A DNA stretch of 64,000 bases, from positions 3,906,001 through 3,970,000 of the forward strand of contig NZ_CP077062.1 in NCBI RefSeq assembly GCF_019039255.1, read 5' to 3'. Below, piece by piece: positions 50,057-58,431 of this stretch. Numbering within the stretch: position 1 is the stretch's first letter; every line of letters starts with the position of its first letter. Under the pieces are notes generated by a model. It was not told where the DNA came from, ran no database searches, and was given only the letters and a program-made list of their open reading frames with translations. The position numbers and the translations under genes are program-made. Source of the stretch: Nocardioides panacis. GTDB taxonomy: Bacteria; Actinomycetota; Actinomycetes; Propionibacteriales; Nocardioidaceae.

Positions 50057-51669
50057 GCGAGCGCCCGCTTCGGCAGGTCGGCGAGCACCCGGCGGCCGCG
50101 GGCCACGGCACTCGCGGCGTCCGTGCCGGTGTCGCCGGCCTCGAACTCCGCCTGCAGCGCCAGCGCCACCTGCCCGGCGAAGACCGGCGCGGAGAACGAC
50201 GTACCGCTCCAGACGGCGAAGCCGGCCAGGTAGTTGTCCGGGTCGAGCGAGCGGCGCCACTCCCCGGCGGCGTTCAGCAGCTCGTGGCTGGCCGCCTCGG
50301 ACGCGTCGTACGTCGTGGGGAAGGTGCTGACCAGCGCCGCGCCCGGCCGGAGGTAGCGGACCCACGGGCCGTCGTTGCTGAACATCGCGATCGAGCCGTC
50401 CGGGTTGAGCGCACCGACCGCCGCGACCGGCACTTGCCGCTCGTCGTCGGGGACGCTGCCGCCGTCGTACGGCGCGAAGGCGGCCGGGTACGCCGGCCGG
50501 GAGGTCGCGTCGTTGCCGGCCGAGACCACCACGCACACGCCCCACCGGCCGAGCAGTGCGAGCGGGCCGTGCAGCAGGGCGTCGAACGCCGAGTCCTCCG
50601 GCTGCTCGTGGTAGTAGCCGAGCGACAGGGAGAGCACGTCGACGGGCTGGTAGCCGGCCTCGCCGTTGACGCCGAGCAGGTGCCGCAGCGCGAGCAGCTG
50701 CAGGGACCTGAGCAGGTCCGACTCGTCAACCTCGCCGTCGTCGCCGAACAGCCGGACGGACAGGACCAGCGCGTCGGGGCAGGCCTGCCGGACCAGCCCG
50801 GCGATGAAGGTGCCGTGCCCGGCGTCGTCGCCGAGCTCGCCGACCAGCTCGTCGCCCGACCCGGCCGGCTCCCCCGTGCCGGTCAGCCCCGGGACGCCGA
50901 TGGAGGTGCCCAGGACCTGCGGGTCGCGCAGCACGAAACGCTCACCCAGCCAGGGGTGCGGACCCACGCCGGAGTCGAAGACCGCCACCACCGGGCGGCG
51001 CGCCGCGTCGTCGTCCTGCCGCTGCCGCGGCTGGGGAGGCGGACCGAGCCAGGCCACCGGCTGACGGCCGCCGAGGCCGGCCTGGGTGTACTGCGAGACG
51101 GCGAAGGAGTGCGGGTTCGTCACCGGGTGCGGGTTGGTGACCGGGTGCGGGTTGGTGACCGGGTGCGGGTTCGTGACCGGGGTGGGGTCGATGTCGCGGC
51201 TGCTGGCCGGGTGCTCCAGGCCGACGTCGCCGTGCCGCGGGGAGTCCCGGCCGACGCGGCTGCGGTAGCTCTGCAGCAGCCGCCACGTGTCGATGGGACG
51301 GAACACCGTCTCCTCCCGGTCGCGGCTCGGCTCCAGGCGCACCCGCTCGACCCAGACCACCTCGAGCTCGGCGCGCTGGGCGTCGGTGAGCGGTGCCCGG
51401 TCGAGCACCTCGCGGCCCAGGGCGCTGCCGTCGTCGCGGGCCAGCGTGAAGCCGGCCTCGGCGGCGACGGACTCCAGCGCGGCGTAGGTGTCCGGGTGCC
51501 GCCCGCGCACGAGCAGCGAGTCGGCGACGTACACCGTCTCGCGCACGCCCGGCTGGTCGTGCACCTGGTAGGCGGTGCCCGGGTCGAGCACCCGCCGCCG
51601 GGAGCCCGAGCTGGACCCGACCGACCGCGGCTCCGCGGGCAGGGGACGGTTCACAGGACTGCTGACCAT
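50053..51669 (-). CDS. Cytoplasmic S8 (subtilisin-like) serine protease
   Basis: This 538-residue protease has the complete catalytic triad: Asp in VVAVFDSGVG, His in DDAGHGTFIAGL and Ser in WSGTSFSAPVFAG. There is no signal peptide or membrane helix. The N-terminal 200 residues are a non-catalytic region that ends in four PVTNPH hexapeptide repeats (from 18-bp DNA repeats) and a Pro/Gln-rich linker. It is the first gene of the operon with the sigma factor, partner and CHAT protease, and transcription starts from the 450-bp divergent region. Confidence 0.92.
   Translation of the reverse strand: MVSSPVNRPLPAEPRSVGSSSGSRRRVLDPGTAYQVHDQPGVRETVYVADSLLVRGRHPDTYAALESVAAEAGFTLARDDGSALGREVLDRAPLTDAQRAELEVVWVERVRLEPSRDREETVFRPIDTWRLLQSYRSRVGRDSPRHGDVGLEHPASSRDIDPTPVTNPHPVTNPHPVTNPHPVTNPHSFAVSQYTQAGLGGRQPVAWLGPPPQPRQRQDDDAARRPVVAVFDSGVGPHPWLGERFVLRDPQVLGTSIGVPGLTGTGEPAGSGDELVGELGDDAGHGTFIAGLVRQACPDALVLSVRLFGDDGEVDESDLLRSLQLLALRHLLGVNGEAGYQPVDVLSLSLGYYHEQPEDSAFDALLHGPLALLGRWGVCVVVSAGNDATSRPAYPAAFAPYDGGSVPDDERQVPVAAVGALNPDGSIAMFSNDGPWVRYLRPGAALVSTFPTTYDASEAASHELLNAAGEWRRSLDPDNYLAGFAVWSGTSFSAPVFAGQVALALQAEFEAGDTGTDAASAVARGRRVLADLPKRALA
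51109..51180. repeat. Four tandem 18-bp repeats inside the subtilase gene
   Basis: Units of the type GTGCGGGTTGGTGACCGG run from 51109 to 51180 and keep the reading frame, coding for PVTNPH four times. Units 2 and 3 are identical and units 1 and 4 differ by one or two bases, which indicates recent duplication. Confidence 0.92.
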
Positions 51670-52122
51670 CGCGTGCTGTCCACCCTTCGTCCGTCCCGAG
51701 ATCGAGGCTCCGTCCCCGGAGCATATTGAGGGTCTGCGTGCGCGTCACGAGGCCGCGGTCCTGCCTGCGGGGCGGTGAGGAGCACCGGCGCCGGTGGAAC
51801 CGCCAGGCGTCGCCCCCCGGCGCCTGACGGTTCCACCGTCCCGGTTCCCCTCTGCCCGTCCCGGCGACCGGAACGACCCCTGTACGCGCCGCCCGCCGTG
51901 ACCCCGTCGGGGCCGTCGTGGCTCCCCCCGGGGCCACGTGACCCAGAAGAGCCGCTCCCGGGGGTCCTGATACGTCCTGCCGGAACTTCTTTCCGCAGGT
52001 ATCAGTCCCGGAGCCCGCCCGCTCCTCCCCGGTGCGGCGAACGGCGCCGCCGGGCCACGGCCCCAGTCAGCGCCGCCACCGCCGCCGCCACAGCCAGGAC
52101 TGCATCGACACCGGGAGGCCGG
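51670..52122. other. Divergent region between subtilase and HopA1-like genes
   Basis: 450 bases without a convincing gene. It holds a large hairpin (51793-51809 with 51821-51837, 17 bp with one mismatch) and further G/C-rich dyads, followed by AACTTCTTTCCGCAGGTATCAG about 140 bp before the HopA1-like start. The promoters of both transcription units must lie here. Confidence 0.6.
51793..51837. terminator. 17-bp hairpin in the divergent region
   Basis: GGTGGAACCGCCAGGCG (51793-51809) pairs with 51821-51837 with one mismatch. It lies upstream of both divergent genes, so it is not an end-of-gene terminator for either; it might end an untranslated leader or act as an operator. Confidence 0.6.
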
Positions 52123-52821
52123 ATGTTCCACCGCCACTTCGAGGAGCTCGACGACGCGGTGCGCACGGCGCGCAGGGCCGTCACCACCCTGCACCTGGTC
52201 GACCCCGACGGGCTCGGCCGCGTGCTGCACGACCGCTGGTACCTCGGCCTGGCCTCCGCGCAGGGCGCGCGCCCCGAGGCGCGGGCCTGGCAGGCGTGGG
52301 GACCGCTCTGGACCGCGGACCTGGCCGGCCCGCGGGGGCCCGGGCTGGTGCGGCTGCACCTCAGCGTGGACCCGCGGACCGCGCTGCACGCCGTGGGCGC
52401 CGTCACCCACCGCGCGCAGGGCTGGGAGCACCCGTGGCAGCTCACCTCGACCGCGCTCGGCGGCGACCTGCCGGCCCCGGAGTCGACGGTGCTGCTGCTG
52501 CCCACCGCGTCGCTGCTCCCGCTGCGCGCCGAGGTCGTCGCGCTCGTGGAGGACCTGCGGCCCTTCCTGGCGGTCGGCGTCCCGGCCCTCACCCTGCCGA
52601 TCGGCCGGGGCGCGGCGCTCTCGGAGAACCCCGCCGACGGCCGCACCTTCGGGGAGAACCGCTGCCGGCTGGTGGCCGAGGCGGTGATCGGCAGCATGCG
52701 GGTGCACCACCGCGCCCAGGTCGACCGGGCGATCGCCAGGTTCGCGGCGGCCGGCGTGGACCCCGAGCGGCCCTACCTCGAGCAGCGCACCACTTGGGAC
52801 CGGCCCTGGCGGGCGGCGTGA
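52123..52821 (+). CDS. HopA1-family protein
   Basis: This 232-residue protein has a C-terminal segment GRGAALSENPADGRTFGENR followed by CRLVAEAV and a PERPYLE ending. This matches the conserved part of the HopA1 family, known from a type III effector and from phosphothreonine-lyase-like dehydration enzymes of class V lanthipeptide systems (LxmY). No kinase partner or cyclase is adjacent. ATG at 52123 follows CGGGAGG. It is divergent from the subtilase operon. Confidence 0.72.
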   Translation: MFHRHFEELDDAVRTARRAVTTLHLVDPDGLGRVLHDRWYLGLASAQGARPEARAWQAWGPLWTADLAGPRGPGLVRLHLSVDPRTALHAVGAVTHRAQGWEHPWQLTSTALGGDLPAPESTVLLLPTASLLPLRAEVVALVEDLRPFLAVGVPALTLPIGRGAALSENPADGRTFGENRCRLVAEAVIGSMRVHHRAQVDRAIARFAAAGVDPERPYLEQRTTWDRPWRAA

Positions 52822-52848
52822 CGAGCGTCCCCTCCTAGTCTGGGACGG

Positions 52849-54431
52849 GTGCAGCCCACCCCGCCCGGACCGAGCCGGCGTCGCCGCCCCGGGTGGCGCC
52901 TCTGGCTGGCGCTGTCCGCCGCCTGGCTGGTGGTCGCGCTGCCGAGCGCGGCGGCGCTGTTCCTGACCGGCTCGCGGGCGACCGTCGTCGCCGGGCACGA
53001 CGCGGTGGTCTCGCCCAGCCTCGACGGCTGGGCGACGCTCGACCTGGGGCCGTACCTGCCGAGCTTCCGCTATCCCACCGGCGGCACGGTCGGCGCCCAC
53101 ATCGACCTCGGCAAGACCACCGCCGACAGCTACTCCGCCCTGATCCAGCGCTACGCGTTCATCGCCGGCAACCCCGAGGGGCAGGTCCGCAAGGTCCGCG
53201 CCACGCTGACCGGCCTGGCGGTCGACAGCGCGGTCGACGGCGCCCTGCTCGCGCTCCTGCCTCCGGCGGTCGTGCTCCTCGTGGGCCGGCGCCGGTGGAC
53301 CGAGCTGCGCAACGCCGCCACCCCCGCCGTACGGCGGTCACGGTGGTGGCGGTGCTCGTCGCGGGCGTGCTCGTCGTGCGTCCGTGGGAGCGCGACGACG
53401 AGGTCGTGGAGCAGGACACCTGGCAGCCGGTCGCGAGCGCGATCCCCGACGTCCCGGTGCCCGACGAGGCCAAGCCGCTGCAGATCGAGTCCGGCCTGGT
53501 GACCAGCGGCACCCGGCGCCTGGTGGAGAGCGCGATCGACTCCTACCGGCGCAGCACCGAGTTCTACGGCCGGCTCGTCGACGCGTCCTCGGACCTGTCC
53601 GGGCGGCTGCACCAGCCCGCGGACGGCGAGGTGGTCGGCCTGCTGGTCAGCGACCGGCACGACAACATCGGCATGGACCCGGTGGCCCGCGCGATCGGCG
53701 ACCAGGGCGACGCGACGTTCCTGCTGGACGCCGGCGACGACACCTCGACGGGGAGCTCCTGGGAGGCGTTCAGCCTGGAGTCGCTCGACGACGCGTTCTC
53801 CGACTACGACGACCGGGTCTCGATCGCCGGCAACCACGACAACGGCGACTTCGTGACCACGCAGGCCCACCGGCTCGGCTTCACCACCCTGGACGGCCGG
53901 GTCGTGGACGGACCGGCCGGCATGCGGCTGCTCGGCGTCAGCGACCCGCGCAGCAGCGGCCTGGGCACCTGGCGCGACGAGCGCGGCATCTCCTTCGAGG
54001 ATCAGGAGAAGCGGATCGCCGACGTGGCCTGCCGGCACGACGCCGACGGGGACCGGATCGGCACCCTGCTGGTGCACGACGCCAACAGCGGCCGTCAGGC
54101 GCTCAACGACGGCTGCGTGGACCTGGTGCTGGCCGGCCACCTGCACGAGCAGGTCGGCCCCAGCGCGACGACCGGCGCGAACGGCAAGGTCGGCTACTCC
54201 TACACGAACGGGACGACCGGCGGGGCTGCATACGCCCTGGCCATCGGCAGCAAGCTGCGCCGGGACGCGGAGGTCACGCTGGTGACCTACCGGGACGGGA
54301 CGCCGGTCGGCCTGCAGCCGGTGACGATCACCACCATCGGCGCGTTCCGCGTCGGGGCGTACGTCGACCTGGCGCCGACCGGCCCGGCCGCCGGCACGAC
54401 CGAGGGCCCGTCCGGATCGGCGAGCCCCTGA
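52849..54431 (+). CDS. Membrane-anchored metallophosphoesterase, frameshifted at a C5 run
   Basis: As sequenced, the first 155 or so codons (from GTG at 52849) and the rest are in different frames. The first part holds a basic N-terminus, a transmembrane helix, an extracytoplasmic domain of about 95 residues and a second helix. The second begins with another helix (TVVAVLVAGVLVVRPW) and contains the full metallophosphoesterase set: VSDRHDN, DAGDD, AGNHDN, LLVHDAN and AGHLHE. One extra C in the C5 tract at 53321-53325 joins them into about 527 residues. The enzyme probably hydrolyses phosphoesters; substrate unknown. Confidence 0.82.
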
Positions 54432-54570
54432 GCCGACCGACGCCCGGCCCGGCTCCCGGCCCGACGCGCCAGGACGCGGAAGCGGCTCCCACCGGTGAGG
54501 TGGGAGCCGCTCCTGCGTCCTCAGGGGCCGACGTCAGCGTTGCGCTGAGCACCGGCGGCACCTGCTGGCC

Positions 54571-54661
54571 TGGCGGAGGTGGCGGGATTTGAACCCGCGA
54601 GAGGGGGTAACCCTCAACCCGCTTAGCAGGCGGGCGCCATAGGCCACTAGGCGACACCTCC
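54571..54661 (-). tRNA. tRNA-Ser (GCU)
   Basis: A minus-strand cloverleaf with acceptor GGAGGTG/CACCTCC, anticodon loop TGCTAA giving GCU, the long variable arm typical of tRNA-Ser, T-arm GGGTTCAAATCCC and encoded CCA (54571-54573). Confidence 0.96.
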
Positions 54662-54738
54662 AGACAGCCAGCACAGGCTACCGGGCGACCCGCGAACCGT
54701 GCGAATCGGCCGGTCCCGGACGCGTGTCCCGGCCTGCT

Positions 54739-55197
54739 TCAGGCGAGTCGCCGGTACCCGTGACCGGTGTCGAGGTGCTGCTGCAGGTCCCGCACGAACG
54801 CGTCCGCCGGGCCGGCGAGCACGTCGACGGGGATCGTCGTGGTCCGCCCGTCACGGAGCCGGAGCACCACGCAGCGCTGGCCCTCGACGGTCGGGGAGGT
54901 CACGTCCTCGACGTCCTTCCAGCGGGCCTCGCGCACCCCGGCGCCCCGCACCGACCGCACCCGGTAGCCACCCGCGTCGAGCCGCACCACGACCCGGCGG
55001 CGCAGCGCGGCCACGCCGGCCAGCACGAGCAGGGCGACCACGACGGCGACCACCAGCCCGACGCTCAGCACCGCGGCCGGCAGCGAGGCGGCCAGCACCA
55101 CCCCGGCGAGGAGCAGCACGAGGACGCCCACGAGGGCCAGGCCGAGGCCGAGCAGCCGGACCACGAACGGCGCCGCGAAGCGATAGTTGGACGACAC
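54739..55197 (-). CDS. Membrane protein with bacterial PH domain
   Basis: This 152-residue protein has two adjacent transmembrane helices (FVVRLLGLGLALVGVLVLLL and AAVLSVGLVVAVVVALLVLA) and a C-terminal PH-like domain of about 80 residues (VVRLDAGGYRVRSVRGAGVR, WKDVEDV, CVVLRLRDGRTTTIPVDVL). This is the common actinobacterial PH-domain membrane protein of unknown role. The GTG at 55197 begins close to the first helix. Confidence 0.85.
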   Translation of the reverse strand: MSSNYRFAAPFVVRLLGLGLALVGVLVLLLAGVVLAASLPAAVLSVGLVVAVVVALLVLAGVAALRRRVVVRLDAGGYRVRSVRGAGVREARWKDVEDVTSPTVEGQRCVVLRLRDGRTTTIPVDVLAGPADAFVRDLQQHLDTGHGYRRLA

Positions 55198-55311
55198 GCC
55201 CCTGATTAGACCGAATCCCCGTCCAGCCACCAAATGGCCGCTGCCTCTTGTCACCGTCACGTGACCGGGGTCACACTCGAAAGTCCACCAGGCCCCGGGA
55301 GGTGGACCCCC

Positions 55312-55674
55312 ATGACCGGTTTGGAACACGCCATCATCGGGCTGCGACAAGCCCTCGACGCACCCCGCCGGCACCGCGTGTGGCGCTGGCTGGTGCGGCA
55401 CCGGATGGCCGGCGTCCGCGACGTCCTGGCCCTCGGGGAGCGTTCCCGCAGCGGTGACGCGTGGCTGGCGGGCCGGGAGATGAGCCTGCACCGGGAGCGG
55501 GTGGTCCTGCTCCGGCGGCTCTCCGAGCTCGGGCCGCGGGTGCTCGAGGAGCCCGACGTCGAGACCGTCCGCAGCGACCTGCACCGGCTGGTCGCCGATC
55601 TCGAGCACTACCGCCAGCACCTCAACGACCTGGTCTACGACTCGGTGTCCCTGGAGCTCGGCGGCTCGGAGTAG
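55312..55674 (+). CDS. Hypothetical helical protein
   Basis: This 120-residue protein is rich in Arg, Leu and Glu and predicted to be all helical (RRHRVWRWLVRHRMAGVRDVL, LHRERVVLLRRLSELGPRVLE, VRSDLHRLVADLEHYRQHL). It may form a coiled coil. ATG at 55312 follows GGGAGGTGG. Its end overlaps the convergent phosphatase gene by 40 bp. No family is recognised. Confidence 0.7.
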   Translation: MTGLEHAIIGLRQALDAPRRHRVWRWLVRHRMAGVRDVLALGERSRSGDAWLAGREMSLHRERVVLLRRLSELGPRVLEEPDVETVRSDLHRLVADLEHYRQHLNDLVYDSVSLELGGSE

Positions 55675-57914
55675 GGCCGCCGGCGCAGCGCCAGCAGCAC
55701 CACGTCGTCGTCCGGGGCCTCCGGGCACAGCTCGGCGAGCACGGAGTCGACCAGCTTCTCGAGCGGCTGCTCCGCGACCGCCGCGGCCGCGGCCAGCAGC
55801 CGGTCGATGCCCACGTCGATGTCCTCGCCGCGGCGCTCGACGAGGCCGTCGGTGTACATGAGCACGGTCAGGGACGGCTCCAGGACGAGGCTCTCCTCGT
55901 GCCGCTCGAGCTCCGGTACGACGCCCAGCAGCACGTCGTGCGACCCGAGCCGCTCGCCGCGCCCGTCGGCGGTGATCATCACCGGCGGCGGGTGGCCGGC
56001 GTTGGACCAGGTCAGCGCCTTCTCGCCGTCCTCCCGCTCCTCGACGCGGGCCACCACCACGGTGGCGTTGGTCGACATCCGCAGCGTGACCAGGGCCCGG
56101 TCGAGGTCCCCGAGGAGCCGGGCGGGGCCGCCGCCGCCGGCGACCGCGATGCCGCGCAGCACGCTGCGCAGCTGGCCCATCACCGCGGCGGCCACCGAGT
56201 CGTGCCCGACCACGTCGCCGACCACCAGCACCGTGGCGCCGTCCTCCTGCGCGAACGCGTCGTACCAGTCGCCGCCGATCTGGGCCGCCCGCGCGGCCGG
56301 GATGTAGCGCACGGACACCTCGACGTCGTCGGGGGCGACCGGCTCGGTCAGCATGCTCCGCTGGAGCTGCTCGGACATCTCCCGCTCCCGGCCGAAGGAC
56401 TGGGCGTTGGCCAGGGTGATGCCGGCGCGTCGGCTGAGGTCGGAGGCCGCCCGGATCTCTGCCGGGGTGAACGGCGGGCGGTTCTCGCCGCGGGCCAGCG
56501 TGATCAGCCCGATCACCCGGTCGTCGATCACCAGCGGGAAGACGCCCACCGACCGCAGCCCGAGCCCGGTCACCGCGCGCACCGCCACCTCCGAGCGCAG
56601 GACCCGGGTCGCCACGCCGAGGGCGTCGTCGTTCTCGACGAACGGCTCGCCGCTGCGCAGCGCGGCCAGCGACCCGACGGCCTCCTCGCGGTCGTCGAGC
56701 CGGTGCCGGGCGAACAGCCCGGTCAGGTCGCGCTGCTCGGGGTCGTGGTGCCACCAGTCCACGTCGACCAGGCGTCCGTCGTCCCCGACCAGGCTGACCA
56801 CGGACCAGTCCGCGAGCACCGGGACGACCAGCCGGGCGAAGCTGCGCACCGCGTCCTCGGCCTCGAGCGAGCTGGCGAGCAGGTCGCTGGCCCGGGCGAT
56901 CAGCGCCATCAGCGACGCCTCGCTCTGCACGCTCTCGGCCGCGACCCGGCGGTCGGTGGTGTCGTAGACCGCACCCACGAGATGCACGACGCTGCCGTGC
57001 GCGTCGTACAGCGGGCGGCCCCGGGCGGCCAGCCAGCGCTCGGAGCCGTCGGGCCGGATCACGCGGTACTCCTCGGCGTACTCGCCGCCGGTCTCCACCG
57101 CTGTGGCCACCGACCGGGCGACGCGGGGCCGGTCCTCGGGGTGCACCCGGTCGACGAACGCGGCGACGGGACGCGGCAGGTGCTCCTGGTCGCCGGGGTC
57201 GCCGGGCACGCCGGGGACGCCGAACATCTCCAGCAGCCGGCTGTTCCCGGACATCGTGCCGGCGACGAGGTCCCACTCCCAGCTGCCGATGCCGCCGGAC
57301 TCGATGGCCAGGCCGAGCTGCATCCGCACCAGGTCGCGCTCGCCCTCGGTGGCGGCCCGCTCCAGCTCGGCGCTCGTCGCCTGGGCGAGCTCCTCCAGCA
57401 CGGTCACCTCGTCGTCGGACCAGGTGCGGGCCTGCTCGTCGTAGACGCAGAACGCTCCGACGACCCACCCGTGGGCGTCCGCGAGCGGCACCCCGAGGTA
57501 GGAGCCGACCGCCCCGGTCCGCACCGGGGGAAGGTGCTCCACCCGGGAGTCCAGCGGGGCGTCGCCCACCACCAGGGGCGCCCCCGATCGGGCCGTCACG
57601 GTGCACAACGAGTCCGCGCGGGAGGTCGGTGCGCCGGCGGCCGCGTGCGCCCCGGCCCCGGCGCCCCCGGTCACCACCTGCAGGTCGGTGAGCAGGGAGA
57701 CCTGGGCCGAGCTGGTGCGCAGCAGCCGGGCGGCGAGCCCGCTGAGCCGGTCGAGCACCTCGTTGCCGGGCGTGGCCGGCTGCAGGCGCCGGGCGGCGGC
57801 CAGGCGGCGCGGGTCGTCGAGGTCGACAGCACACCCCGCCTGCCGGGGTGCCGGCTCCTGGTCGTGCGGGACCACCGCAGCTCGCCTCCGATCGGTGCCG
57901 CGGATCGCGGGCAC
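55635..57914 (-). CDS. SpoIIE/RsbU-type PP2C phosphatase with GAF-PAS-GAF sensors
   Basis: This 759-residue phosphatase has an N-terminal GAF domain (about residues 45-190), a PAS domain with PAC-like end (about 200-330, WLAARGRPLYDAHGSVVHLVGAVYDTTDRR), a second GAF (about 345-510) and a C-terminal SpoIIE-type PP2C (about 525-745) with IGGDWYDAF, VVGDVVGHD and MYTDGLVERR metal motifs. It should dephosphorylate an anti-anti-sigma factor and so activate a stress sigma factor. The GTG at 57914 is used. Confidence 0.92.
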   Translation of the reverse strand: MPAIRGTDRRRAAVVPHDQEPAPRQAGCAVDLDDPRRLAAARRLQPATPGNEVLDRLSGLAARLLRTSSAQVSLLTDLQVVTGGAGAGAHAAAGAPTSRADSLCTVTARSGAPLVVGDAPLDSRVEHLPPVRTGAVGSYLGVPLADAHGWVVGAFCVYDEQARTWSDDEVTVLEELAQATSAELERAATEGERDLVRMQLGLAIESGGIGSWEWDLVAGTMSGNSRLLEMFGVPGVPGDPGDQEHLPRPVAAFVDRVHPEDRPRVARSVATAVETGGEYAEEYRVIRPDGSERWLAARGRPLYDAHGSVVHLVGAVYDTTDRRVAAESVQSEASLMALIARASDLLASSLEAEDAVRSFARLVVPVLADWSVVSLVGDDGRLVDVDWWHHDPEQRDLTGLFARHRLDDREEAVGSLAALRSGEPFVENDDALGVATRVLRSEVAVRAVTGLGLRSVGVFPLVIDDRVIGLITLARGENRPPFTPAEIRAASDLSRRAGITLANAQSFGREREMSEQLQRSMLTEPVAPDDVEVSVRYIPAARAAQIGGDWYDAFAQEDGATVLVVGDVVGHDSVAAAVMGQLRSVLRGIAVAGGGGPARLLGDLDRALVTLRMSTNATVVVARVEEREDGEKALTWSNAGHPPPVMITADGRGERLGSHDVLLGVVPELERHEESLVLEPSLTVLMYTDGLVERRGEDIDVGIDRLLAAAAAVAEQPLEKLVDSVLAELCPEAPDDDVVLLALRRRPYSEPPSSRDTES

Positions 57915-58013
57915 GGGTGTCCGAGTGTAGGAAGATCCTGGCGCCGGACGGGGCCGAACGTCCAGACCACCGGCGTGCGCAGGTGGACGGTGCGAAGGGG
58001 ATCGACGAGCCGG

Positions 58014-58105
58014 TGGCAGAGGGGGCGGGATTCGAACCCGCGGCTGACATCACTGCCAGCGACCGCTTTCAAGGCGGTTCCGATCGGCCGCTCCGGCACC
58101 CCTCC
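58014..58105 (-). tRNA. tRNA-Ser (UGA)
   Basis: A minus-strand cloverleaf with acceptor GGAGGGG/CCCCTCT, anticodon loop TTGAAA giving UGA, long variable arm, T-arm GGGTTCGAATCCC and encoded CCA (58014-58016). Confidence 0.96.
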
Positions 58106-58148
58106 TGGCGGGAGCCCGCAGGCGCCCACGCAGGGATTCTAGAGGGGC

Positions 58149-58382
58149 CTACAGGTCGATCGTGACGAGGACGTCGCCCTCCTGGACGACGTCGCCCTCA
58201 CCGACCTTGACCGCGGTCACCGTGCCGCCGTGCTCGGCGAGCACCGGGATCTCCATCTTCATCGACTCCAGGAGCGCGACGGTGTCTCCGACGGCGACCG
58301 TGTCGCCGGCCGCGACGGTCACCGTGAGGACGTTGGCGACCATCTCGGCGACGACGTCCGCGGTCCGGGGTGCACGAGCCAT
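58149..58382 (-). CDS. Small biotin/lipoyl carrier protein
   Basis: This 77-residue protein is a lone biotinyl domain: two half-barrels around LLESMKMEIPV, where Lys of MKM is the biotinylation site. Such stand-alone carriers serve acyl-CoA or urea-type carboxylases in actinobacteria. No carboxylase gene is adjacent. ATG at 58382. Confidence 0.9.
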   Translation of the reverse strand: MARAPRTADVVAEMVANVLTVTVAAGDTVAVGDTVALLESMKMEIPVLAEHGGTVTAVKVGEGDVVQEGDVLVTIDL

Positions 58383-58431
58383 GGCGTGGACGCTACACCG
58401 CCCGAGGGACGCCGTACGGCGGTCCGCCCGG

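Noticed and set aside
51109..51180. 18-bp direct repeats considered as a CRISPR array
   Set aside because: There are no spacers, the units are contiguous, in frame and encode PVTNPH within a protease gene.
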